DNA of 8,146 nucleotides, taken from NCBI GenBank assembly GCA_038251885.1, contig JBBSAX010000227.1:1-8146 (forward strand), given 5' to 3'. Positions 1 through 6,077 of this stretch are shown here, piece by piece. The notes beneath the pieces are model-generated. The model searched no databases. It was not told where the DNA came from and saw only the letters and a list, made by a program, of their open reading frames with translations. Both the position numbers and the translations under genes were made by a program. This DNA is from JAHCHG01 sp038251885. GTDB lineage: Bacteria > Acidobacteriota > Blastocatellia > Pyrinomonadales > Pyrinomonadaceae. How positions within the stretch are numbered: position 1 is the stretch's first letter; every line of letters begins with the position of its first letter.

Positions 1-139
1 ACTAATTAGTTGCATAGTTTTTGTCTTTCAAAATAATTGAACCTGAACCTGATAAGGCATCACCTTCAAGCGGTGCAGAAGAAGCATTTTATCGTCTCAA
101 ATTTCGATTCGATAAAAATTGATATTGAATTTCAGCTAA
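1..139. other. Gene-free left edge of origin region
   Basis: I see no convincing gene here. A plus-strand ORF starting at 37 runs on into the iterons and its C-terminal part is simply translated repeat, so it is not called. On the minus strand about 27 codons are open, ending in TAG at 2-4, but they follow an in-frame stop and have no start codon. They could be the decayed end of a gene or chance. A short tandem duplication (tgaacctgaacct) lies near 38-50. No DnaA box matching TTATNCACA was found by eye. Confidence 0.5.
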
Positions 140-158
140 TCAGTCGGTCAAAACTCGA
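140..158 (-). repeat. Inverted iteron copy
   Basis: The 19 bases are the exact reverse complement of the iteron form TCGAGTTTTGACCGACTGA seen at 405-423. It lies 54 bp outside the first direct copy at 213. A single inverted copy could be a second binding site used for copy-number control, or a leftover of an older array. Identity is read directly from the sequence; the role is inferred. Confidence 0.85.
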
Positions 159-212
159 CTTTTTATCATATTTGCCTAATCTCAGATTAACTTCCAACCA
201 CCAACTATCAAT

Positions 213-507
213 TCGAGTTTTAGGCGACCGATCTCCGAGTTCTGACCGACTGATTTTCGAGTTTCAGCCGACTGATTTCCGAGTTCTGACCGACCGTTGT
301 AACATTATTCGAGTTCTGACCGACTGATTTATAAAAATTAACTTCTATGAAAATAAGGTCTGAGAGCAGTTTTCGAGTTTTGACCGACCGATTTCCCAAT
401 GAAGTCGAGTTTTGACCGACTGATCTTTTGATAAAGTCGAGTTCTGACCGACTGTTTATTATCTCAATAATAAAAGATTAAAACAGATTCGAGTTTTGAC
501 CGACTGT
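213..507 (+). repeat. Iteron array of plasmid replication origin (9 direct copies)
   Basis: Nine 19-bp copies of TCGAGTTYTGACCGACYGA begin at 213, 235, 257, 279, 309, 373, 405, 437 and 489. The copies at 213 (GGCGACCGA end) and 257 (TTTCAGCC core) are the most divergent. The first four are spaced 22 bp; those at 373, 405 and 437 are spaced 32 bp; the other steps are 30, 64 and 52 bp. Such arrays are the binding sites of Rep initiators in iteron plasmids, controlling both firing and copy number by handcuffing. The array sits about 150 bp beyond the 3' end of the initiator gene rather than in front of it. Repeats and spacings are directly visible; the function as origin is inferred from the adjacent initiator. 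Confidence 0.9.
456..473. repeat. AT-rich palindrome between last two iterons
   Basis: TTATTAT at 456-462 and ATAATAA at 467-473 form perfect 7-bp arms around a CTCA loop. It begins immediately after the iteron at 437-455 and fills the enlarged gap before the iteron at 489. Being all A/T in the arms, it would melt or extrude easily and could assist opening or host-factor binding. It is too weak to be a terminator. Function is inferred. Confidence 0.5.
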
Positions 508-539
508 TTCTCTATTGTAAACTAGTGCGAATAGACGTT

Positions 540-609
540 TTAACTCTCATTTTAAAATCGTTATCCGTTTTAACCTCTTCTTAACCTACTTTTAACCTTC
601 TTCTTAACC
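540..609. other. Putative DNA-unwinding element with phased TTAACC repeats
   Basis: TTAACC occurs at 570-575, 581-586, 592-597 and 604-609, i.e. every 11, 11 and 12 bp, with a related TTAACT at 540-545. The stretch is AT-rich and lies between the iterons and the end of the initiator gene. Iteron origins usually carry tandem AT-rich 12- to 13-mers next to the iterons, where the strands open; this arrangement fits that pattern. No strong DnaA box was seen beside it. The repeats are seen; the unwinding role is inferred. Confidence 0.55.
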
Positions 610-658
610 CGGCAAGTATAAAATGAACTTAAATTTATAAAAATTAGAGAAATCAATT

Positions 659-1735
659 CTATTTAACCAGCTGTTTTTTCGTTCTCGAAGGTATTCCGTC
701 AGGAAAATACTTTTTAATGTTTATTTCAGATGTTCTGCGCTTACCATCCTGATTTGCTTTTATCACCTCATTTACAAACTCGGCGTGTGCAGTAATCTCA
801 AACACTTGATCCGCCAGTTTGTTTTTCCGGCTAACATCATAAACGGGACTAATCGTGAAACTGCCGACAACATTTGATTTAACTAGTTCTTCAACCGACA
901 ACTTAACCTCAGCTACTTTATGCTTGAGCAAAGAATCTTGATTTAACCCAAAATCCCGGTATATTGAGTTTACGGAAAAGTGATATGTCTTCTCACTTTC
1001 TGCATAAACAAAACTATGAACCAATCGTTTATGCAGAAGCCGAGCAATAGTTGTGCTATATCCCATCAACTTGCGATAATTAACCAGTCTGTAAGTATTA
1101 TTCTCAATCGCCGCAGTTACTTGAGGTGAAAATTTTACATAAGTGTATTCCTCTCCATTTCGCCCGCGAAAACCATAAGCCTCGACCGGATGGAAATTAT
1201 CATTAAGTTCGGATTGACCTTCTTCCCGCAGTTCAACTGAAGATTTAAAGAGAATTTCAATCGCTTCCTCAATTTGAGCATATGAATAGCTATGTCCCTG
1301 CTCAGCTAATTCCACCTGCAAAGCATTTCTGGTATAAATCACGGTAAATTGATTGTCCAAATAAACCGCCTGCGCTCTGCGTCCATCCGCTGCCATTTTG
1401 AGCAATGCGTCTTCCACTAATTCTTCACGCTTTCCCATATACGCATCACGGTCTTCGCCAGTAGCGTCTTGAATTCGCGCCGGAGTTACCTTCAAATAAT
1501 AATTCTTCTTTTGATAAACAAAACGCCTTTCAAAACTAGGCAGAAACTTTCCCTGAATACGTTCAACCTTTCCATAAACTTTGCTCGGAATAATTCCATA
1601 AAGCTTCAAGGTATGCGAATATTCATCACGATCTGCTTTAAATAACTCAAATAAACTTAACTGTTCCGGTATCGTAACCTGTTGCTCAGAAAACTTCTTG
1701 AGTTTTGAATCTTTAGTCAATTTTTTTTTAGACAT
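659..1735 (-). CDS. Plasmid replication initiator (Rep), iteron-binding type
   Basis: A 358-residue protein with the size and layout of an iteron-plasmid Rep initiator. The N-terminal tail is Lys-rich (about residues 1-15). Residues 40-90 (YSHTLKLYGIIP, then FLPSFERRF) resemble, from memory, RepA-like initiators of proteobacterial plasmids that carry similar 'YSNTIELYD' and 'FLPSLER' stretches. Two helical segments, about 137-165 and 222-290 (the latter with ARLLHKRL), are consistent with the paired winged helices of this class, and the C-terminus is basic. It should bind the 19-bp repeats found just beyond its 3' end and recruit host replication proteins. The ATG at 1735 is chosen because GAGGA lies 9 nt upstream. 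The gene is separated by 326 bp from the operon upstream and probably has its own promoter. The role is supported strongly by the adjacent iterons; the exact family needs a profile search. Confidence 0.87.
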   Translation of the reverse strand: MSKKKLTKDSKLKKFSEQQVTIPEQLSLFELFKADRDEYSHTLKLYGIIPSKVYGKVERIQGKFLPSFERRFVYQKKNYYLKVTPARIQDATGEDRDAYMGKREELVEDALLKMAADGRRAQAVYLDNQFTVIYTRNALQVELAEQGHSYSYAQIEEAIEILFKSSVELREEGQSELNDNFHPVEAYGFRGRNGEEYTYVKFSPQVTAAIENNTYRLVNYRKLMGYSTTIARLLHKRLVHSFVYAESEKTYHFSVNSIYRDFGLNQDSLLKHKVAEVKLSVEELVKSNVVGSFTISPVYDVSRKNKLADQVFEITAHAEFVNEVIKANQDGKRRTSEINIKKYFPDGIPSRTKKQLVK

Positions 1736-1744
1736 GAAAATAAA

Positions 1745-1749
1745 TCCTC
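1745..1749 (-). promoter_or_regulatory. Ribosome binding site of the replication initiator
   Basis: GAGGA on the minus strand, 9 nt before the ATG at 1735. It fixes the start of the initiator gene. It is one of only two clear Shine-Dalgarno matches in the window. Confidence 0.7.
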
Positions 1750-1815
1750 GTAACCAATCATCTCAAAACCCAACTAAACAACCATCCAGTTAATAAAATA
1801 AAACATTCAGCAAAA

Positions 1816-1828
1816 GAAGCCGGGCTTC
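1816..1828. repeat. Short GC-rich palindrome in the rep leader
   Basis: GAAGCCGGGCTTC is a perfect 13-bp palindrome around a central G. As RNA it can form a 5-bp stem with a 3-nt loop. It lies about 80 bp ahead of the rep start codon and could be an operator or a weak leader hairpin. No T-run follows it on either strand, so it is not called a terminator. Confidence 0.35.
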
Positions 1829-1865
1829 ACTTTGCCTTCCATTTAATTCTATCAATTCCTTAGAC

Positions 1866-1918
1866 TGTTAAAAACTTGCTCTGAAAAATGTCGGTGTAAA
1901 AACTTACACATTTTAACA
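1866..1918. promoter_or_regulatory. Nested inverted repeats, possible rep operator
   Basis: The outer arms TGTTAAAA (1866-1873) and TTTTAACA (1911-1918) are exact reverse complements. Between them GTGTAA (1894-1899) and TTACAC (1904-1909) form a second perfect inverted repeat with a 4-nt spacer. The segment GTCGGTGTAAAAACT at 1890-1904 resembles the inverted iteron core GTCGGTCAAAACT with two extra bases. In several iteron plasmids Rep represses its own gene by binding an operator that shares half-sites with the iterons, so this is a plausible autoregulatory site. The repeats are seen; their binding by Rep is inferred. Confidence 0.4.
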
Positions 1919-1991
1919 TCAATTTACCGGAAATAAGCTAAAAGCCGAGAGAGATAGAGTATTTTCTCATCAAAAATTCAAATACTTTAGG

Positions 1992-2015
1992 AAAAAAAAT
2001 GGATTTTCAGAAATC
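1992..2015 (-). terminator. Possible weak terminator of the operon
   Basis: On the minus-strand transcript a short stem GAUUU-CUGA-AAAUC (2015 down to 2002) is followed, after CA, by eight U residues ending at 1992. It lies 47 nt beyond the stop of the last operon gene. The stem has only five pairs with a single G-C, so termination would be inefficient and read-through into rep is possible. Confidence 0.3.
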
Positions 2016-2061
2016 AGTTTATCGGGCGAAAAAATGTCGGACGAATAGCTTACTTGAAGTT

Positions 2062-2643
2062 TTAGTTTTGAAGTTTCCACATTTTTAGAATGTGATCACC
2101 CTCCAAATTCTTACTTTTTAGCCAATTTACAAGTCGAGATCGGGCAGCAATTTTTTCTCGAATCGGAACGTCCTTATTATTTTCTTCAAGATTCAAATAA
2201 ATTCGATGCTTATTTCTACGCTCCCAATCAGAAAATTCACTCCGATCACGTCGCCCGAAGCCTTCGCGCAAGACCGTATATGGCATATTTTCCTTGACGG
2301 CTAGAGAGCCAACGGCATTCATAAATGGTTCAGTCGAATGTTCAAAAGCGGGCTTGTCTTTAACATTGCCACACTGAAAGGTCATATATGGGCCAACATA
2401 AGTTTTTCCGTCGGGTTCACGCTCGCGTTTTAATCCTTCGCAAACAAACCTCGCCCAAGTCAAAATTTCCTCCAATCGCTCAAGGCTACCGGAAATAAAT
2501 TTGTAAGGTTTTCTGGTTTGTTCTTTTTCAAAATATATCGAATAAGGGCTGATGAGGATTGGATTAACGCTCTCAATGAAATAGTCACCTAGTTTTACAA
2601 TTTGCAATTCAGAAATTTTGCCATCGAAAAACTCTGCTGACAA
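2062..2643 (-). CDS. Hypothetical protein, 193 aa
   Basis: I do not recognise this protein. It is soluble-looking, with no signal peptide or membrane segment. Visible features are a helical stretch with LERLEEILTWARFVCEGLKRERE (split around residues 54-76), an aromatic/Gly stretch near 82-90 (YVGPYMTFQCGN), and a basic segment GFGRRDRSEFSDWERRNKHR around 128-147 that could contact nucleic acid or an acidic partner. No ATG fits the frame; the TTG at 2643 is the only start codon after the upstream in-frame stop that keeps the whole ORF, and it has no clear ribosome site. It starts 15 nt after the preceding gene's stop, so it is probably translated by coupling. It is the last gene of the operon. 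Confidence 0.65.
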   Translation of the reverse strand: MSAEFFDGKISELQIVKLGDYFIESVNPILISPYSIYFEKEQTRKPYKFISGSLERLEEILTWARFVCEGLKREREPDGKTYVGPYMTFQCGNVKDKPAFEHSTEPFMNAVGSLAVKENMPYTVLREGFGRRDRSEFSDWERRNKHRIYLNLEENNKDVPIREKIAARSRLVNWLKSKNLEGDHILKMWKLQN

Positions 2644-2658
2644 ATCGTGTGTAAACCA

Positions 2659-3087
2659 TTAATGTTCGTGAGAAGCTGTGATGTTTCGGATTTGATTCAT
2701 CAACGAGCCTTCGGCTGAAGCAAGTTGGCTAAAAAACGATAAACTGACCAAACCGATGCCGCAAGCGAAATAATGAATCCAAAACTGTGCTCCGTTGTTA
2801 TGCAACAAAATAGCAACTTGGTGATGACTTTTCCGGCAATCGAAAAATAATTTCCCGTTTTTATCGAGCCGCGCCGCTTTCAAACCTTCTTTCAATTCTT
2901 TGGTATTTGACGGAATTTTCGGCAAATACAAACAGGGCTGTTTCCGCGCTCGTTCGGTGAGCAATTCCCTTTTTTGGTTATAAATCAGGAAATTCAAAAG
3001 CTCTCGGATGGGTGCGGCGGAAACAGCGAGAGTTTTCGCCGGACTCGGCTTACAAATAATATTTTCGTTCATCTGTTTGTGAATCAT
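2659..3087 (-). CDS. Hypothetical protein, 142 aa, start overlaps upstream stop
   Basis: Unrecognised. The N-terminal half is basic (about residues 38-50, NQKRELLTERARK, then several Lys). The C-terminal half has a hydrophobic run FWIHYFACGIGLVSLSFF around residues 102-119 that could be a single membrane segment or a buried core helix or strand. The ATG at 3087 is preferred because it shares an A with the upstream stop in the sequence TAATG, a common arrangement for translational re-initiation. An earlier ATG at 3105 would add six residues (148 aa), and a later one lies at 3072. None has a good Shine-Dalgarno. Position in the operon is the only clue to function. Confidence 0.6.
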   Translation of the reverse strand: MIHKQMNENIICKPSPAKTLAVSAAPIRELLNFLIYNQKRELLTERARKQPCLYLPKIPSNTKELKEGLKAARLDKNGKLFFDCRKSHHQVAILLHNNGAQFWIHYFACGIGLVSLSFFSQLASAEGSLMNQIRNITASHEH

Positions 3088-3917
3088 TAAAAGGAAGTCA
3101 GCCATTCAATTTTTTCGGTTTCTACTTTCATCGCCGCAAGTCTTTTGCGAAGTTCGATCATTGCCAGCATTTTTTCGCGCGGCGGTATTTTAGCGGAATC
3201 GCTCAATGAAATAGTGATTGATTCGCAGTTCATTGAATAACCGGAATAGCGGTCATAACAGCCGTCGTTGTAATCGTAACTATGTCCGGCAGGTTTGAAA
3301 TATCCGCAGGCGATTTCAACCAATTCGGCGAGCCGCTCCGAGTAATAGCTGCAATCACTCAAGCCTGCCGCCTCACAATCGGTTTCCGAATCAATAACCA
3401 AATAATCATCCGGGTTGATAATTTTTCTCTCCGTCAAAACGCATAATTCTAAAAATGATTTGAGTTCATCAGTATCGCCTTGCTGACAGATAAATTCTTT
3501 GCCCCACTCACTTTCATCCTCGAAAGATCGGAAAAAAGGGTCTTCGAGCGTTTGATTTATTTCTTCCCAAAATAATTCTTCGAGTCTTTCCGTTGCTACT
3601 TCCTGACGAATCTTTTCAATTTGCGTGCTGTCGGAACTTATACATACGCCCTGTAACTCAATTTCGGATTTAACGGCTTCTTCGATTTCTTTGCAGAGAG
3701 TCTGAAAATCGCATTCGTGCGCGAAATCCTCCGAATCGGAACAGTAATCCGAATAAAAAATCGTTCCAGTGCCATCGCCTTTAATCTCGAACCGATAACG
3801 CGCTTCGCCGGTTGAAAAACCGCCGCTAAGAGTTATTACATCCGGCTGTTTTGAGTCGTTTCGGCTTTCGACAAAACTAACTTTCGGCAATACTTCTGTA
3901 ACTGCTGATTCAAACAT
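3087..3917 (-). CDS. Hypothetical acidic, cysteine-rich protein, 276 aa
   Basis: Unrecognised. The protein is strongly acidic and has 11 cysteines spread along its length (for example C59, C69, C75, C92, C181, C189, C204, C220, C231). They are not in tight CxxC pairs, so classic zinc-finger or ferredoxin folds are not indicated. A Tyr/Gly/Asp-rich patch lies at about 211-231 (GHSYDYNDGCYDRYSGYSMN). The N-terminus (residues 27-57) looks like beta strands. I chose the ATG at 3917, 28 nt after the upstream gene's stop, with TTAAGG close before it. The longer version from 4007 would add 30 residues that overlap the upstream gene by 62 nt and look like a shadow of it. No signal peptide is seen, so a cytosolic protein with free thiols is likely. 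Confidence 0.65.
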   Translation of the reverse strand: MFESAVTEVLPKVSFVESRNDSKQPDVITLSGGFSTGEARYRFEIKGDGTGTIFYSDYCSDSEDFAHECDFQTLCKEIEEAVKSEIELQGVCISSDSTQIEKIRQEVATERLEELFWEEINQTLEDPFFRSFEDESEWGKEFICQQGDTDELKSFLELCVLTERKIINPDDYLVIDSETDCEAAGLSDCSYYSERLAELVEIACGYFKPAGHSYDYNDGCYDRYSGYSMNCESITISLSDSAKIPPREKMLAMIELRKRLAAMKVETEKIEWLTSF

Positions 3918-3945
3918 AACCTTAATTTTTTGAAATGTGGTGAAA

Positions 3946-4653
3946 TCACGTAGCGACCGCAGACAATCCGTTGAAGCATTGTTCTTTTCCCCAACTTTCA
4001 AACTCAAACTCGGACATTACCCGTGTTCCATCTTTTTGGTAGAGATTTTCGCGCTCGCTCAAATCTCGACCTATCGTTTCATCCTGATAATGGTAATCAA
4101 TTTCAGCGTAACCCGATTTTTCCAACTCATCGCTGATTTCTTTGACCTTTTCGGATAAATACTCTTCAAATTCCTCGCGCAACGCAGGAAGCGCGATTTT
4201 TAAACGTGCCGGCAAATCATCTTCTTCCAGTTCGTTTTCAAAATCAATTTCAACCGTCATCGAATTGCGGTGATGATACCAACCATTTGCACCCGTAATT
4301 TCGATGGAAATTTCGTCCCCCGCTTTTTCCAATCTTTCAATTAATTTTCTGGAGTTTAAGTCTTTTGCTTTAAGGTCATCCGTATAAACTCGTCCGTAAA
4401 ACGCCACGCCGTCGCCCTGGCAATACCCCAGACTCCAAAAAACTTTGACGACTTCAAATCCTTTTTCCGCTAATTGATTCTGAAAATCCTCCGTTAAAAA
4501 TGCTGCGTCATCGTCATCGAAACGTCTTCCGCTGTTTCTTTCATTTTCAACGGCAAATTCTTTTGCCTGTTGACTCAGTTCATCAAAAAATCGCAGTCCT
4601 TTCGGGCGGTTCGGCGTAAGATTATATTTTTGGCGTAATGCGGATAATTTCAT
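3946..4653 (-). CDS. Hypothetical protein with WSxGYCQGDGVAF motif, 235 aa
   Basis: The most recognisable part is FWSLGYCQGDGVAFYG at residues 72-87, followed by YHHRNSMTVEI at 126-136. From memory, a W-S-x-x-x-x-Q-G-D-G-x-x-F signature followed by a His/Asn segment recurs in uncharacterised phage and plasmid proteins, some labelled antitoxin-like without evidence. The C-terminal half (about 140-180) is a highly charged acidic helix, and DLSERENLYQKDG follows at 197-209. The ATG at 4653 starts 11 nt after the upstream metallopeptidase/VWA gene's stop, with no Shine-Dalgarno, which suggests coupling. Function unknown; the tight link to the MoxR-VWA pair makes it a candidate partner or substrate. 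Confidence 0.75.
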   Translation of the reverse strand: MKLSALRQKYNLTPNRPKGLRFFDELSQQAKEFAVENERNSGRRFDDDDAAFLTEDFQNQLAEKGFEVVKVFWSLGYCQGDGVAFYGRVYTDDLKAKDLNSRKLIERLEKAGDEISIEITGANGWYHHRNSMTVEIDFENELEEDDLPARLKIALPALREEFEEYLSEKVKEISDELEKSGYAEIDYHYQDETIGRDLSERENLYQKDGTRVMSEFEFESWGKEQCFNGLSAVAT

Positions 4654-4664
4654 TTGAAAAAGAA

Positions 4665-6047
4665 CTATTTGAGTTTAATCTGATTGCCCCAAGGTGCGTT
4701 TCCCGCAACACCGTGAGTTGCCCAAATCACCGGAAAATTCGGTTCATCGCCCGTTTCGCCAAACAAATCGGTCAGATAAATGAGCGCGTCCGGCGTAAAC
4801 TCAGCGGCGGCTGTAATTAACGGGCGAAAATCCGTTCCGCCACCTCCGGTATAAGTTTGCCGTTTAAGTTCGCTACCCGCTTCGCGCCACTCAATTTCAA
4901 CGATTTGATGAACTTTCGCATCGCCGATTATCAACACCAAATTTCTTTGGTTTGAGTCACAAAGCGCAGCGATTTCGCTTAAAAATCTACCGAGCAAATG
5001 AGCATCAATCGAACCCGAAGTATCGAGCGCAACTGCCAACCGGTTTCCGCGTTTTTTGATGACATCGGGCGAAAACGGTAGATTTACACCGGCGCACGAT
5101 TTGTAATCTCTTTCCATTGCCAGCCAACGCCGCGACGGACGCGAATAATTTTTCTGCGTCGTCTCCTGAAAAACCGTTTGCACGAGCGAGCGAAGAATTT
5201 GTTCCCAAGGAGTTTCCGTCTTGGGCAATTCGCCGGCAAGTCTCTGAAAAAGTTCGGGCATCGTGCCGCGCAGGAGCAACAAACGTGAAAGCCAATCCCG
5301 CCTTGCTTTAGCGTGATCGTTCGCAGAAACTTCAGAATCATAACTTTTAGCCTGAGAGTTTCGATTTTCCGACGTATTTAACGAACGACTTCGCCGTAAA
5401 TCATTGCGAAGTAAATCCTGTTCATAAACGGCTTCCAAAACACCAATCAAACCCGGCAACCTGCTTACCTGCGCTTTCAAAAAATAATAAAGTTCCTCAC
5501 AAGACCAACGGTTGGCAAGCGTGAATTCCGCTTTCGTTAAATTGGCAATTTTCCGTGTCTGAGTTGAGATATTAAATGAATAAGGCGGCGAAACTTGATT
5601 TGATTCTGCTACTTTTATTTGATTTGCCGAATCTTCGCTTTTTTCGAGCGACCACCAGATATTTTCCAATGTCCACGCATCCGGCGGTGTTTTGAGTCCC
5701 GTCAGGTTTTCGAGTGATTTGTTGATAATCGCATCGGCGGCGATATTCAAAAGCTGCGGATTAAATTCGGCATCGTGTTTCTCCAAAGTTAGGAATCTGT
5801 TCGGATGACATAAAGCAATGTGTAAAATCTCGTGCAAACAGATGAATCGGCGTTCTTTATCCGAAAAAATTTCATATTCCTTTCCGGCATAAATCGTGTT
5901 GCCATCGGTAAAAGCAATCGCGTTTTCATCCGTGTCGGCAAAATTACACCACAGCGCGAGACTCGCCAGTCCCGGTAAATATTCAATCGCCGCTTCCAGA
6001 TCGGCACGCATCCGCCGCGAATCGGTTTTGGCTAATCTTGTTTGCAT
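4665..6047 (-). CDS. Putative metallopeptidase with C-terminal VWA domain (DUF2201/COG3864 type)
   Basis: A two-domain protein of 460 residues. The N-terminal domain has LHEILHIALCH at 71-81, a HExxHxxxxH site with H72, E73, H76 and H81 as likely zinc ligands and catalytic Glu, followed by NIAADAIIN at 101-109, as in predicted metallopeptidases of the DUF2201 family. The C-terminal domain is VWA-like with a full MIDAS: DTSGS at 342-346, Thr405 in GGGGTDF, and Asp427 in YLTDLFG. A charged linker (about 210-250) joins the two. No signal peptide, so it is cytosolic. It starts 30 nt after the MoxR ATPase gene, the usual partner order; in RavA-ViaA and CbbQ-CbbO such VWA proteins bind the ATPase ring and deliver a target. 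Whether this one cuts protein is not shown in the sequence. ATG 6047 is taken; a second Met at residue 13 is possible. Confidence 0.88.
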   Translation of the reverse strand: MQTRLAKTDSRRMRADLEAAIEYLPGLASLALWCNFADTDENAIAFTDGNTIYAGKEYEIFSDKERRFICLHEILHIALCHPNRFLTLEKHDAEFNPQLLNIAADAIINKSLENLTGLKTPPDAWTLENIWWSLEKSEDSANQIKVAESNQVSPPYSFNISTQTRKIANLTKAEFTLANRWSCEELYYFLKAQVSRLPGLIGVLEAVYEQDLLRNDLRRSRSLNTSENRNSQAKSYDSEVSANDHAKARRDWLSRLLLLRGTMPELFQRLAGELPKTETPWEQILRSLVQTVFQETTQKNYSRPSRRWLAMERDYKSCAGVNLPFSPDVIKKRGNRLAVALDTSGSIDAHLLGRFLSEIAALCDSNQRNLVLIIGDAKVHQIVEIEWREAGSELKRQTYTGGGGTDFRPLITAAAEFTPDALIYLTDLFGETGDEPNFPVIWATHGVAGNAPWGNQIKLK

Positions 6048-6077
6048 TTTGTTTAAAATTTAGGGGATTTTAGAAAA

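Larger units (their letters stand above)
1736..2061. other. Intergenic region upstream of rep
   Basis: These 326 bp hold no gene I can support. They contain the rep leader, a short palindrome at 1816-1828, nested inverted repeats at 1866-1918, a long-loop A/T hairpin (arms at 1958-1964 and 1980-1986), a hairpin beside an A8 run near 1992-2015, and an 11-bp direct repeat (AAAAATGTCGG at 1884-1894 and 2030-2040). The rep promoter should lie here, but I found no convincing -35/-10 pair. Confidence 0.6.

Noticed and set aside
2..100. Minus-strand tail of about 27 codons ending in TAG at 2-4 with a Gly/Ser-rich stretch
   Set aside because: It follows an in-frame TAA, has no start codon, and is too short to support a gene. 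It could be a remnant but nothing confirms it.
37..327. Plus-strand 96-codon ORF
   Set aside because: Its second half is the translated iteron repeats (RVLTD and similar, repeated), it has no ribosome site and no recognisable domain. Repeats without stops explain the open frame.
1..660. CRISPR array, suggested by regular repeats
   Set aside because: The repeats are 19 bp with spacers of only 3-33 bp of irregular length, no cas genes are present, and a replication initiator lies next door. Iterons explain them.
1958..1986. AGTATTT / AAATACT inverted repeat as a terminator
   Set aside because: The stem is all but one pair A-T with a 15-nt loop and no T-run follows on either strand.
3937..4158. 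Plus-strand 73-codon hydrophobic ORF
   Set aside because: It is antisense to the C-terminal part of the 235-aa gene and the start of the longer form of the 276-aa gene; its hydrophobicity is the expected complement of acidic, Glu-rich codons.
5005..5341. Two minus-strand ORFs of 85 and 96 codons and a plus-strand ORF of 64 codons
   Set aside because: All lie inside the metallopeptidase/VWA gene, whose frame carries clear motifs. Arg/Cys-rich compositions mark them as shadows.
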